Positions 6,992 through 16,865 of a DNA stretch of 64,000 nucleotides are shown here, one piece after another; position 1 is the stretch's first letter, and the number at the start of each line of letters is the position of its first letter. The stretch comes from Gemmatimonas sp. GTDB lineage: Bacteria; Gemmatimonadota; Gemmatimonadetes; Gemmatimonadales; Gemmatimonadaceae. The stretch lies in the NCBI GenBank assembly GCA_023910675.1, contig JAAVWC010000005.1, positions 124,001 through 188,000 of the forward strand. Direction: 5' to 3'. Position numbers and translations under genes: made by a program. A model generated the notes under the pieces. It was given only the letters and a program-made list of their open reading frames with translations. It ran no database searches and was not told the origin of the DNA.

Positions 6992-9907
6992 ATGCCGCAA
7001 CGCGCACGTTTCCACCCTGCGAGGCTGGCGATTCTCGCCGCCATGCTCGCGCTGCCACAACGCCCGGTGCGAGGTCAATTATCACCGGCCTTGGGGGCCG
7101 AGCAGGGGGCGCCCACCGTGCGCTGGCGCGTGGTGGAGGGGAAGAGTGCACGGGTTATCACTCCTGAGGCGTTGCTCCCGGAGGCACGCCGGGTGGCGGC
7201 GATCATCGATCGCGTCGCGGCGCGGGACACATTGAGTCTTCGCACCAAAGCCCCACGCATTGACGTGGTGCTACGCCACCAGCTGGCCGAGTCCAACGGG
7301 TTCGTGGCCTTGGCCCCACGGCGTTCCGAGTTCTTCCTGCAACCGCCGCAGCAGGAGGGTTTGTTGGGAAGTGGAGATTGGCTCACGCTGCTGGCGGTAC
7401 ATGAATACCGGCATGTCAAGCAGTTCTCCGCAGCGCGGTCGGGCTTTACTGGAGCCCTGTCGGCCGTGCTCGGCGAACCGGCATGGCTTATCCTGTCGAT
7501 GTGGTCGGTGCCCACGTGGTATTACGAGGGCGATGCCACCGTCACGGAAACCGCGCTCACCAGCTCGGGGCGCGGCCGTCTCCCCATGTTCGATGCCGAT
7601 TTCCGCGCGCAGCTGCTGGAACTCCCCATCCCATCGTACAACACGATGATGAGCGGGTCCTTCGCACAGTCGTGGCCAAGCCAGTATGTGCATGGCTATC
7701 ACCTCATCAATGCGGGTCGACAGCGTTTTGGGCCCGACGTATGGGATCGTGCGCTGCACGCGTCGGCTCGGCGCTCGTTTCGTCCGCTGTCGTTGTCTCT
7801 TGGTCTTCGCCGCGCGGCTGGACTGAGTGCCAATGCGTTGCACGACCAGACGCTCCGCGCGTTGCAGGACAGTGTTCGTGCGCTCGCCGCGGCTACCACG
7901 CCCACGCCTGCCAACCCAGTGTCCGGCATCCCCGAGAGTTGGACACGGGACGACACGCCCCAGTGGGAAACGGATAGCTCCATGGTGTCCGTGCGGTACG
8001 GTCTGGTGGACCGGCCGCAACTGGTGCGTCACCGCGATGGCCGTGTGACGCGACTGCGGTTGATGGGTCCAGCCACCGGCGCCCCCTTGTCGGTGGGCGG
8101 CAGAAGCGCGGCGTGGGTCGAAAGCCGCCCCGATCCGCGCTATGCACTGCGCAGCTACAACGTGATCATGCTGCACGATCTCGCTACGGGAAAGGCGACG
8201 CAGGTCGGCGATACCACGCGCTATACCTCCGTCACGCTGTCGCCCGACGGCAGTCGGCTTGCCACTCTCGAACAACACCCGGACAGCGGGATGGCGCTGG
8301 TGATTCTCGGCCGCACGGGCGACATCCAGCGCCGCGAGCGGGTGCCGGCAGGAGACCAACTCATTGCGCCGCGCTTCACACGTGACGGTCGGGCGCTGCT
8401 GCTGGTACGCACTCGGCGAGGGGAAGGGCGCCGCGTCGAGCGGTGTACCGTGGAGAGCGGCGCATGTCAGCCCCTTTCGCCCTGGGCCACGAACGGACTG
8501 GGGGCACCGTCGGGCAACGACACGCTCGTCGTTGCGTTTCTTCCGGTGAATGGTCGGGATCAGATTGTCGCATGGCGTGCCGCTACCAACCGGTGGTATC
8601 AGGTCACGGAGCGGCCGGTTGGGGCCATCGATCCGGTCCTCTCTCCCGACGGCCGGCAACTCGCGTTCACCGACCATACCGCCAGCGGTCGTCGCGTGGT
8701 CACCATGGCCGTCAATCCGGGCAACTGGCGCGAAATCTCGGTCACGCCACCGGATCTCCCTCGCGTGGCACTCCTGGCCCGCCAAGAGGGAGGCAGCCTT
8801 CGCCCGGACACCATCGGTCCCGATCTGTCGCTCAAGGAGCGCGCCTACTCGCGTTTCGCCGGATGGTGGAATCCCGTTGGTGTGTCACTGGAGCTCCCGC
8901 CGTTGGGCCCCGATCTCGCCGCCACGCTGCAGTCCCGCAATGTGCTGGGTACGCTGGGGGTCGACGCGGGTGGGCGCTACAACACGCAGGAGCAGGCGTA
9001 CGGCGCTCAACTGGGTATCACGTATGCCGCGCGCCTTCCCATTCTGCGGGCGTGGGCGGATCAGCGCACGCGCCGCGACGACTATCCGCAGGCGGTCACC
9101 TCCACTGGCCCTCAAAAAGGAGGCGAGTGGAGCTGGCAGGAACGGTCCATCGGTGCGGGCGTCGACATTCCACTCGACTTCACTCGTTCCGCCTATTCGA
9201 CACAGCTGAACATCGGAGCGCACATCGAGGAGCGGCGCGTCAGCGAGAGTACGCTGCCGGCATGGTTCGGCCCTGACGCCGGGAGCGTTCGCCCGATCAC
9301 GTTCGAAGTGCGAGCCCACCGCACGATGCAGTGGATCCGCGATATCATCCCCGAGCGCGGGCAAGCCTTCGAGGTCGTTGCACGGCAGACCCCATTCGGC
9401 GGAACGTTCGAGGGCACCCAATGGTACGGTCGAGTGATGCAGTTCATTCCCGGACTGTCGGCCAACCACGGCCTACGATTCGACGCCGGCATCGACTGGC
9501 AGTCGCTTCGCGAACGCGCCGACGCGCAGCGTCCATACCGTTTTGCCACCGCCCTGCCATTCGCGCGAGGATACGACGCCGTTCCCGCGCCCCGTCTGAC
9601 TCGACTGAGCGCAGAGTATGTTGCTCCACTCTGGTATCCGGATTGGACGCTGCCGCGCGGAGTGCAGGTGCGGCGCATTCGGACCACCCTTTTTGCCGAC
9701 GCGACGACCGCCGCGAACCGCTCGTTCGTGGGAGGTAACCCCATTACGAGCACACAGCGGTTCCGCTCGGCCGGCGTAGAGGTCTGGATGGACGCGACCT
9801 GGTTTCATCCACGTCTGGCGCTGCCGCTGGGCTTCCGATGGAGTCAGCGCTTTGACGGGGCCCAGCGCGGCGGGCGTTTGGGCATGGCCTTCGGACAGTC
9901 ATTTTGA
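6992..9907 (+). CDS. MA-like metallopeptidase with beta-propeller and outer-membrane barrel
   Basis: A 971-residue exported protein (signal peptide about 1-29). Residues 60-300 carry a gluzincin-like core with HEYRH at 137-141 and a downstream WYYEGDA, as in peptidase MA-like proteins. The middle (about 300-630) has repeated segments of TolB/WD40 type (SPDGSRLATLE, SPDGRQLAFTD) that form a beta-propeller. The last 350 residues are rich in alternating aromatic and polar strands and end in FGQSF, with the terminal Phe typical of outer-membrane barrels. It would place a peptidase and propeller at the outer membrane; substrate unknown. A second protein of the same architecture is at 13726-16779. 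A LytS/LytTR pair follows in the same direction. Confidence 0.8.
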   Translation: MPQRARFHPARLAILAAMLALPQRPVRGQLSPALGAEQGAPTVRWRVVEGKSARVITPEALLPEARRVAAIIDRVAARDTLSLRTKAPRIDVVLRHQLAESNGFVALAPRRSEFFLQPPQQEGLLGSGDWLTLLAVHEYRHVKQFSAARSGFTGALSAVLGEPAWLILSMWSVPTWYYEGDATVTETALTSSGRGRLPMFDADFRAQLLELPIPSYNTMMSGSFAQSWPSQYVHGYHLINAGRQRFGPDVWDRALHASARRSFRPLSLSLGLRRAAGLSANALHDQTLRALQDSVRALAAATTPTPANPVSGIPESWTRDDTPQWETDSSMVSVRYGLVDRPQLVRHRDGRVTRLRLMGPATGAPLSVGGRSAAWVESRPDPRYALRSYNVIMLHDLATGKATQVGDTTRYTSVTLSPDGSRLATLEQHPDSGMALVILGRTGDIQRRERVPAGDQLIAPRFTRDGRALLLVRTRRGEGRRVERCTVESGACQPLSPWATNGLGAPSGNDTLVVAFLPVNGRDQIVAWRAATNRWYQVTERPVGAIDPVLSPDGRQLAFTDHTASGRRVVTMAVNPGNWREISVTPPDLPRVALLARQEGGSLRPDTIGPDLSLKERAYSRFAGWWNPVGVSLELPPLGPDLAATLQSRNVLGTLGVDAGGRYNTQEQAYGAQLGITYAARLPILRAWADQRTRRDDYPQAVTSTGPQKGGEWSWQERSIGAGVDIPLDFTRSAYSTQLNIGAHIEERRVSESTLPAWFGPDAGSVRPITFEVRAHRTMQWIRDIIPERGQAFEVVARQTPFGGTFEGTQWYGRVMQFIPGLSANHGLRFDAGIDWQSLRERADAQRPYRFATALPFARGYDAVPAPRLTRLSAEYVAPLWYPDWTLPRGVQVRRIRTTLFADATTAANRSFVGGNPITSTQRFRSAGVEVWMDATWFHPRLALPLGFRWSQRFDGAQRGGRLGMAFGQSF

Positions 9908-10054
9908 GCCACTCCACCACTCATCGCGCGCACTCAATGCCGGTGCGCGCACAAACCAGCACCGAAGTGCTTCGCTGGCTGCAAGCTGGTGGGTCGACGT
10001 TGCTGCGTTCCATCGACCCGCTGTAGCAAGCCAAGCGCACTTTGCCCCGCTACA

Positions 10055-11182
10055 ATGCTTCGTGAACTCCGCAACGCCGTCTCGACGGGTATACACGCAC
10101 CCAGCACGATCGAACTCGGACGTGGCTTCTGGGGGCGGCAGGCGCTCTTCTGGGGCAGTTTCTCCGTCTTGGGAATCTCCCTCAATCCCCTGACCGTTGG
10201 CCAGACGGTCTACTACGTGCTTTTCTTCGCCACCGGAGCGGCGGTTACCGGCCGTATGGCAGCTCTTCTGCGAAAGCAAGGACTCAGTCATGGTCCACCA
10301 CGTGTCCTGCTTCGCTGGTCCGTGCGTGAGGTCATCCTGGCCGCGCTTTTTGCGGCGCTGATCGACATTCTCATGGATCTCTTCGTGCGCAGGGTTCTGG
10401 CCTTCGAACGCAACGCCGTCGTCGTCGAATATGCCGCAACGGCGGCGGGATGGGTGCTGGTCCTCGGTGCATGGCTGTGCGCCTTCTGCATCTCGGAAAT
10501 CATGCGGGCCACGCAAGGCGCTATCGAGGCCCAGCGGCGGATGGAGGCTAGCGTGCAGGAGGCCGAGGCGCGCGCCCTGCGCGCGCAACTGGATCCACAC
10601 TTTCTGTTCAATGCCATCAACGGTGCGCGGGCGCTCATCAGCACCAACCCGGATGCCGCGCGTGACATGCTGTCCAACTACGCAGATATCCTGCGCTACG
10701 CCACGACGCGCGGTCGGGGATTGACCGCCGTGCTCGACGACGAGCTCACCGCAGTCAAGAGCTATCTCGAGGTGGAGCGTCAGCGCTTCCCCAACCGGAT
10801 GGCCATCCATGTAGATGTGCCCACGTCGGATAGAGAGGTTCGAATTCCTCCCATGCTGCTTCAAACGCTTGCCGAGAACGCCGTCCGCCATGGGATCTCC
10901 CGTCTTCGGCAAGGTGGGACCGTCGCGATCGTTTCCGAGCTGCGCGGGCAAACCTTGCTGCTGCATGTCACGAATCCGGCACCACTGCCAACTGCCGTCT
11001 CCGCCGACTCCGATCCCGGCATTGGACTCAGTAACTCACGTGAGCGGTTGGAACTGCTGCACGGCGATGCAGCCTCGCTCCACGTCGCACGCATGGTCGA
11101 TCACGACGTCGCGGTCGAATACTGGAAGGTGACGGTTGGGCTCCCATTCGACCGCGTAACCCTGGACGCCCCCAATGTCTGA
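10055..11182 (+). CDS. LytS/YehU-type sensor histidine kinase
   Basis: A 375-residue membrane kinase. Four hydrophobic segments lie within about residues 30-150. The His_kinase family motif RAQLDPHFLFNAINGA places the phospho-acceptor at His182, the N box is LAENAVRHG, and the G box is GIGLSNSRERL near the C-terminus. There is no separate sensor domain, so the membrane bundle itself probably senses. The ATG at 10055 gives the membrane N-terminus. Its end overlaps the response regulator gene by 8 bases, so the two are one operon. The upstream peptidase-propeller gene ends 147 bases away; a functional link is possible but not shown. Confidence 0.93.
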   Translation: MLRELRNAVSTGIHAPSTIELGRGFWGRQALFWGSFSVLGISLNPLTVGQTVYYVLFFATGAAVTGRMAALLRKQGLSHGPPRVLLRWSVREVILAALFAALIDILMDLFVRRVLAFERNAVVVEYAATAAGWVLVLGAWLCAFCISEIMRATQGAIEAQRRMEASVQEAEARALRAQLDPHFLFNAINGARALISTNPDAARDMLSNYADILRYATTRGRGLTAVLDDELTAVKSYLEVERQRFPNRMAIHVDVPTSDREVRIPPMLLQTLAENAVRHGISRLRQGGTVAIVSELRGQTLLLHVTNPAPLPTAVSADSDPGIGLSNSRERLELLHGDAASLHVARMVDHDVAVEYWKVTVGLPFDRVTLDAPNV

Positions 11183-11918
11183 GCACAAGCTGCGCGTATT
11201 GCTCGTCGACGATGAGCCCCTTGCCAATGTCGAGCTGCGGCGACTGTTGGAGGCGCACCATGCCGTATTGGAGGTCGTGGGGGTCTGCGAGGATGCCACC
11301 GCAGCGCGCGACGCCATCGACCGCCTGTCGCCCGATGTCATCTTTCTCGATATTGCGCTTCCGGACGAAAGCGGCATCGCGCTCCTCGCGTCACTCGACC
11401 CCTCCCCAGCCGTCGTATTCGTCACCGCGTTCAGCGAACACGCCGTTCAGGCCTTTGCGCTTTCCGCCGAGGACTACCTGCTGAAGCCGGTCAACGCGGC
11501 ACGGCTGGATCAGGCCGTCGCACGACTGCTCACCCGTGCCGATCGCGCCACGCCTGAGCCGCGCGATCTCCGCCGTCCATTGCGGTCGCACGAACGGATC
11601 TTCCTGCACGACACCAATGCGCGGCTGTGGCTGATCGCAGTGGCTGAAATCATGCTGCTCGAAGTGGCCGGTGAGGGGACACGCGTCGTGTTCGGGCGCG
11701 GCGTTGCCAATTCACCCCGGTCGTTACGCGCCATCGAACCGCGATTGCCAGACGATGCGTTCTTCCGCGCCAATCGTTCGCAGATCATCGCCCTCAAGTA
11801 TGTCCGTCAGGTACATCCGTGGTTCGCCGGCCGCCTCAAGGTCACGATCGATGGCGGGATCGAGGTCTTCGTTTCGCGACGCCAGGCGCGTGCGCTTGTC
11901 AGCGGGCTGAGTCTGTAG
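11175..11918 (+). CDS. LytTR-family response regulator
   Basis: A 247-residue regulator with a CheY-like receiver (about 5-120; acidic pocket VDDEP, phospho-acceptor Asp59 in VIFLDIALPDESG, conserved Lys in YLLKPVN). A LytTR DNA-binding domain covers about 145-245 (RIFLHDTNARLWLI through FRANRSQIIALKYV). LytTR proteins bind imperfect direct repeats. It overlaps the kinase gene by 8 bases and is surely its partner. No LytTR target repeats were recognised nearby. Confidence 0.94.
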   Translation: MSEHKLRVLLVDDEPLANVELRRLLEAHHAVLEVVGVCEDATAARDAIDRLSPDVIFLDIALPDESGIALLASLDPSPAVVFVTAFSEHAVQAFALSAEDYLLKPVNAARLDQAVARLLTRADRATPEPRDLRRPLRSHERIFLHDTNARLWLIAVAEIMLLEVAGEGTRVVFGRGVANSPRSLRAIEPRLPDDAFFRANRSQIIALKYVRQVHPWFAGRLKVTIDGGIEVFVSRRQARALVSGLSL

Positions 11919-12099
11919 GACAGCGCGGCCATTGCCGACCGTATCGCCTTCTACGCCAGCGTACTGTAACGAGCACACTGTCGAACCCGCCTTGTGCAGT
12001 CGCAACCGACGAAGGGGGTAGCGTCCCAAACACGCGACGGAGCAGCTCGTGATTGCCAATTGTCGTCGCGTCGGCTGCTCGTGCGTCGTCAATGAGTGT

Positions 12100-12950
12100 T
12101 CACAACGACTGATCGATCGATCTTGCGTTGCCGAGTGCCGCGAACGCCAGCAATGCCTTGCTGTACACGAGATGCCCCTCGCACTCCGCCGCACGGAGTG
12201 GCACCTCGGGATCGAGGGCGTCGGTTCTGCCCCGCCAATCGCGGTGGGTTTCGGACTGCCGAATGGCATTCACCCGCGACGGCGCCCAGCGAGTCATGGC
12301 GACGTATGCCGCATACTGCGCCAAACCCTCGGACACGAGGCCTGACGGCACGTCAGCAGCCCCGTCGACTTGGCTGCCCCACCACCGATGCGCCACCTCG
12401 TTCGCGGCAACGAAGGCCGGGAGATCGATCGTGCCGGAATCTCGAGGCACGCGCGACAGAAACCCGAGATCCTCGCTCTGCAGAATCAGTCCGGGAAGTG
12501 ACTGGGCTCCGCCAACGGTTCTGGGTACCTCGACAATGCGCAGCGACCCCAATGGGAACGCTCCGAAACGTGCGGAATAGTCTGCGAGATTCACGGCCGC
12601 TACGTCGAGCACATGCGGCTGATTCATGGCGTGCGACGGATGCACATAGGCTTCAACCGGAACATCGTTCACGCGGGTGATCCGCTTGAGATACTCCCGG
12701 ATAGCACGGCGAACCACGCGGGCCCTGGCGTGTCGCGAACGAACACGGTCTGGCGACGGCCCTGGCCCACATCATCCGTGATGATGCGCCCCGGGGCCAC
12801 GATCTGCTGCGATGCGATTGTGGTCACGTCGAGACGCAGCCGGGCGGCGTCGAGGCGTTGCGCTGAGTCACGGCGACTGTGCTGCGGCGGTACGCCACAG
12901 CGGCGGCGACTTTCCGGCGATTGGAGTTCGAGGGCATCCTGATATCCCAA
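12100..12950 (-). pseudogene. frameshifted M1-family peptidase domain remnant
   Basis: Two minus-strand frames carry consecutive parts of an M1 aminopeptidase-like domain of the kind fused to ABC-2 permeases. The first ends in PAWFAVLSG near 12690; the second continues with EYLKRITRVNDVPVEAYVHP after a single frameshift. The catalytic region reads NEVAHRWWG, so the first His of HExxH is Asn, and VSEGLAQYAAYVAM supplies the downstream Glu motif. The 5' end joins directly to an ABC ATPase fragment and the permease part is missing, so at least one large deletion also occurred. I regard the locus as dead. Confidence 0.75.
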
Positions 12951-12959
12951 CGCGCGTGC

Positions 12960-13345
12960 AATCGCCGCGTGTCACCGGGCAAGTGGTCGAGGAGCTGGTA
13001 CACCACGCGACATCGCCTGGCGCGGTCGTGCAGTCCCTTCAGTTGGACGAAGTAAGCAAGCGTGCGTTCGGCGGTGAGCTGCGGGTACAAGCCGAAGTCC
13101 CGCGGCAGGTAGCCAATGCGCGTGCGCGCCAGCGCCAGCTGCTTGAGCCGGTCGAGGTCGTGGAGACGAATGGTCCCGCTATCGGGCTGCTGCAACATCG
13201 CGAGCGTGCGCATGAGCGTCGACTTGCCGGCACCGTTCGGCCCCAGCAAGCCGAACAGGCCGGAGCCGACTGACAGCGTCACTCCGTGCAGGGCACGGAT
13301 ACCCGAGGGGTAAGTCAGTGATACGTCGTGGAGTTCGAGTGACAT
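12960..13345 (-). pseudogene. 5' half of an ABC transporter ATPase gene
   Basis: Starting at the ATG at 13345, the frame encodes an ATPase N-terminus (LHDVSLTYPSGIRALHGVTL) with Walker A GPNGAGKST and continues through the Q-loop region (IGYLPRDFGLYP) and helical domain. The sequence then breaks off around HLPGDTRRLHA and passes into M1 peptidase sequence in another frame. The signature LSGGQ, Walker B and switch His are all absent. Together with 12100-12950 this is the collapsed remnant of an ABC-type exporter-M1 operon. Confidence 0.8.
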
Positions 13346-13725
13346 CGTCCAAGTGACATCGTCCATAGGCGAAGGACAATGTCCCGGCCAACCACGACGA
13401 ACCCTTCGAGTGGCTTCGGACGTTCGGCAGCGGCTCTCCGACCGGGCGAGCGATACAAGCACCTCCGCTCGTGCCGGTGGTCGGGCCTGTCGTGCAGCAT
13501 CGATCGTCTCAGCAACCAGAGCGCCGAGCGAAGGGTGCGACCGTCTACCCCTCACCGATAACCGTTCATCGCCCATCGATACCGCTGGGTCCAACTTCCA
13601 TTGCCTCCGTCACGCACATGATCATTCGTCATGATGGAAACCGTCGACGAGAAGGGCATGTCGACACCCTGAAACGACTGTGCTGCGTCAGCAGTATTGC
13701 CAGCGGTTACGTCTCCAAACATCCG
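13346..13725. other. intergenic region with no gene seen
   Basis: These 380 bases lie between the divergent starts of the ABC ATPase remnant (minus) and the second peptidase-propeller gene (plus). Arg- and Ser-rich frames cross it on both strands but none has a plausible start, ribosome site or family match. Promoters for the flanking genes must lie here. Confidence 0.4.
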
Positions 13726-16700
13726 ATGAAATTCACAACAAACCTTCCGAAGTACGCGCGCGGTGCGACCTTCGTCTGGTGTGCGATCTCTGCACTGTCC
13801 GTATCGATCCCCGCCAAGCTCCTGGCACAGGTTCCCACCCGTCCCGCGCTCCCGTGGCGCACGATCGAAACGCAGTGGTTCCGATTTCACACGCCCGCCG
13901 AGTACGAGGGGTGGACGCGCGATGTGGCGCAACGCATGGATAGCGTGCGCGAACGGGTGCGCCTCGTCGTGGGGCACGCCCCCTCAGGCAAGGTCGATAT
14001 CGTCGTCGAAGATCCGGCGAACGCCACGAATGGAAGCGCGTGGGCGTTATCGCAAGCGCCCACGATCGTGCTGTATCCGGTACCGCCAACCCCACGCTCG
14101 TTCATTGGCAACAATCGTACGTGGGGCGAAATTCTCACGGTGCACGAGTTTGCGCACATCGCGCATCTCACGCGCCCGTCGCGCAATACGCTGGCGCAGC
14201 TGAGGCAGCGCTTGCCGATTGGCGCCGGTCCTCTGGTGTTGTCTACGCCGCGGTGGCTTACCGAGGGGTACGCGACGTACGTGGAGGGGGTGCTCACCGG
14301 ATCCGGCAGGCCGCATGCACCGCTCCGTGCGGCGGTGCTGCGCGAGTGGGCGCTCGCGGGCGCCCTGCCGACCTACGACGCAATGAGCGACACTCAGGGA
14401 TTTCTTGGCGGGACCTTCGCGTATCTGCAAGGAGCGGCGTTCGTCGACTGGCTCGCCGCTACCGAAGGTGATTCGTCGCTGACGGCGCTGTGGCGTCGAC
14501 AGAGCGCCCGCACGGTGCGCTCGTTTGCCAGCGCCTTTGCCGGGGTGTACGGAGAGGAGCCTCCGCGTCTGTATCAGCGTTTCGTCGCGGATCAGATTGT
14601 GGAAGCCCGCGCGCAGACGGCAAAGCTCGAAGCGGCGGGTGTCGTGCGTGGAGAGCTCGTGCAGCGGTTGACTGCGGCCACGGGCGATCCGGCGGTGGCT
14701 CCCGATGGACAACAGCTTGCCGTGGTCGTGCGTTCGGAACTTGAACCGGCGCGGCTGGTGATCTGGCGAAACGGTGCCGCCGCCGTCGCGGACACCGTCG
14801 TCGACTCGGCGCGTGTGCGACAGGTACGCCGCATGCTCAAGCGCGACCCTGAAGACGTGGCACCGGTTCTGCGGGAGCCGTTGCCGCGGCGTGCGCTGTA
14901 TACGCTCGATGCCATGGGCGCTCGCAGTCACGAAGATCCGCGCTGGTTCCGCGATGGCAAGCGACTGCTGGTGGTACGCCAGGAGCCGCGTGCTGATGGC
15001 ACCCTGCGCCCGGAGTTGTTCGAGTGGACACCGGAGAAGCATCGTTTGCGTGCCGTCACGAAGGGGGCGAGTGTGCGTCGCGCCGATCCGTCGCCCGATG
15101 GGACACAGGCCGCCGCCATTCGCTGCGAAGGGGGACGGTGCGATCTCGTGCGCGTCACGTTGGCATCGGGGGCCGTGCGCGAGATGGTGCCGTCGTCGCC
15201 GGCGCGGCAATGGGATCGGCCGCGCTGGTCGCCAGACGGCAAGGAGGTCGCGGCCGTGGTGCATCGCGATGCTCGCTGGCGTGTGGCCATCGTGAATGCG
15301 GAGACGGGCACGTTCCGCGAAGTGAGCCCCGACGACGGCGCCGAACGATACGACGTCACGTACACGCCAGACGGCCAGTCGCTGCTGTACGTCTCCGAAC
15401 ACGGGGGCATCCCCAACGTGGTTCGTCTGGATCTTGCGACGGGGATCGAGACGTCGCTCACCAGGGTGACAGGTGCCGCGTTTGCTCCGGAACCGGTCAC
15501 CATCGACACGTCGGTGTACTTCCTGCACCTCACGCCAGAAGGGTTCGATCTCCGTCGGGTGGTACCGGCCCGCACGCCGGTGCGCGGCGCGGTGGTGGCC
15601 ATCGAGAGCCCGGCCGCTGTTCGTGCCCAGCGAGCGGGTGACGCGGTCGCGGCATCGTTGGCACCGCGCGGGCCCACGGCGGTGGATTCGTTTCCGCGCG
15701 CGCCGCTGCGTGGCGACCGCGCGTACGGCCTCGGTCCGCGGAGCTATCGTCTGTTACCCGGATTCATCGGTGGTCCCGACGGCCGTATGCTCGGCGGCTA
15801 CCTGACGAGTACCGATCCCGCCGCACGGTTCACGTGGCTGCTGCATGGCGTGTTGCCCGCGCAGCGCCAGTGGTACGGGGGGTCGTTGCGTGCGGCCTGG
15901 CGCGGCTGGCCGGTGACAGTCACGGGCGAGGCGTTCTCCACTGCGCAAGATCTTGGGCACGAAAGTACTGCCGCACCGGCGCGGGTGGTGTCGGGGCTGG
16001 ATGGTCGACTGCAATGGTCGGGCGGCGCCGTCGTTGTGGAGCAGCGCCGTACGATTGCCGCGTCACACGTGGCACGTACGCTGCATATCCCCATGGCTCG
16101 CGTTGATGTGAGCACGCGGTGGCGTGCCGGTGCGGCCGGCGGTCGTATGCGGTTTGCGGGGGACTCGCTGTCGCTGACTGATGCGAGGCGCAACGAGGTG
16201 GGACAGCGCGTCATGGGCTTTGGGGAGTTTCAGGCCGGCCTACAGGCGCAGCGCGGCGCTCGCGTGGCAAGTCTGCGTCTCGATGCGCATGGCGCCGCTG
16301 GACGGACCCTCGAGCAGCGCTGGACGCGCGCGCGCGCGGGCATGACGGTCGCGTCGCTGCAGAAGGGTAGTGGGATACGCCTCAATGGCGTGATCGGACG
16401 CACCTCGTCCGATGCACCGCTCATGGAGCAGTTCGCGATGGGTGGACAGTCACTCTTCGTCTTCGACCCGGGGCTGATGTCGCAGCGCGTCGCGGTTGAG
16501 GCCTTGCCGTCCGGGACGGCTTTGGGTACCCACATGAGCGTCGTGCGCGCGTCGGTGCCCCTGCAGGGTGTCGAGGGATATTTCCTAGGCTGGCAGGCCG
16601 GCAACAGCTGGGGCGGACGTCTTTCGCGGGTGGCCGGGGTCGAGGCCCGCAGCACCACCGCCGTTGCGAGCATTCTGCGCATACCGGGATCCACGGCCGT

Positions 16701-16779
16701 GGCCGGTGTTGGTCGGCAGCTGGACGGCGCGCTCAAGGGCAAGACCACGTGGTACGTCTCGGTGCAGTTTGCGCCGTGA
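13726..16779 (+). CDS. MA-like metallopeptidase with beta-propeller, second copy
   Basis: A 1017-residue exported protein whose signal peptide runs through SIPAKLLAQ near residue 36. HEFAH at 140-144 with a later WLTEGYATYVEG forms a gluzincin-type zinc site (HExxH plus distal Glu). Residues of about 330-640 hold propeller repeats (SPDGTQAAAIRCEG, SPDGKEVAAV, TPDGQSLLYVSE). The C-terminal third has barrel-like strands but ends in VQFAP rather than a classic terminal Phe. It has the same domain order as the protein at 6992-9907 but low visible identity, so the two are old paralogues or members of a broad family. The ATG at 13726 is chosen for the signal peptide; a longer open frame exists upstream. 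Confidence 0.8.
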   Translation: MKFTTNLPKYARGATFVWCAISALSVSIPAKLLAQVPTRPALPWRTIETQWFRFHTPAEYEGWTRDVAQRMDSVRERVRLVVGHAPSGKVDIVVEDPANATNGSAWALSQAPTIVLYPVPPTPRSFIGNNRTWGEILTVHEFAHIAHLTRPSRNTLAQLRQRLPIGAGPLVLSTPRWLTEGYATYVEGVLTGSGRPHAPLRAAVLREWALAGALPTYDAMSDTQGFLGGTFAYLQGAAFVDWLAATEGDSSLTALWRRQSARTVRSFASAFAGVYGEEPPRLYQRFVADQIVEARAQTAKLEAAGVVRGELVQRLTAATGDPAVAPDGQQLAVVVRSELEPARLVIWRNGAAAVADTVVDSARVRQVRRMLKRDPEDVAPVLREPLPRRALYTLDAMGARSHEDPRWFRDGKRLLVVRQEPRADGTLRPELFEWTPEKHRLRAVTKGASVRRADPSPDGTQAAAIRCEGGRCDLVRVTLASGAVREMVPSSPARQWDRPRWSPDGKEVAAVVHRDARWRVAIVNAETGTFREVSPDDGAERYDVTYTPDGQSLLYVSEHGGIPNVVRLDLATGIETSLTRVTGAAFAPEPVTIDTSVYFLHLTPEGFDLRRVVPARTPVRGAVVAIESPAAVRAQRAGDAVAASLAPRGPTAVDSFPRAPLRGDRAYGLGPRSYRLLPGFIGGPDGRMLGGYLTSTDPAARFTWLLHGVLPAQRQWYGGSLRAAWRGWPVTVTGEAFSTAQDLGHESTAAPARVVSGLDGRLQWSGGAVVVEQRRTIAASHVARTLHIPMARVDVSTRWRAGAAGGRMRFAGDSLSLTDARRNEVGQRVMGFGEFQAGLQAQRGARVASLRLDAHGAAGRTLEQRWTRARAGMTVASLQKGSGIRLNGVIGRTSSDAPLMEQFAMGGQSLFVFDPGLMSQRVAVEALPSGTALGTHMSVVRASVPLQGVEGYFLGWQAGNSWGGRLSRVAGVEARSTTAVASILRIPGSTAVAGVGRQLDGALKGKTTWYVSVQFAP

Positions 16780-16865
16780 TGTTTGCCGCAGGGAAACCGC
16801 ACACGTCCCGCTCCCGTAGCTGTGTGCGGTATCTCCTGGTCGCACCGTCCTCACTTCGGCCAGTC

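Noticed and set aside
7271..8785. A 504-codon minus-strand frame
   Set aside because: Antisense to the peptidase-propeller gene; composition is that of a shadow frame.
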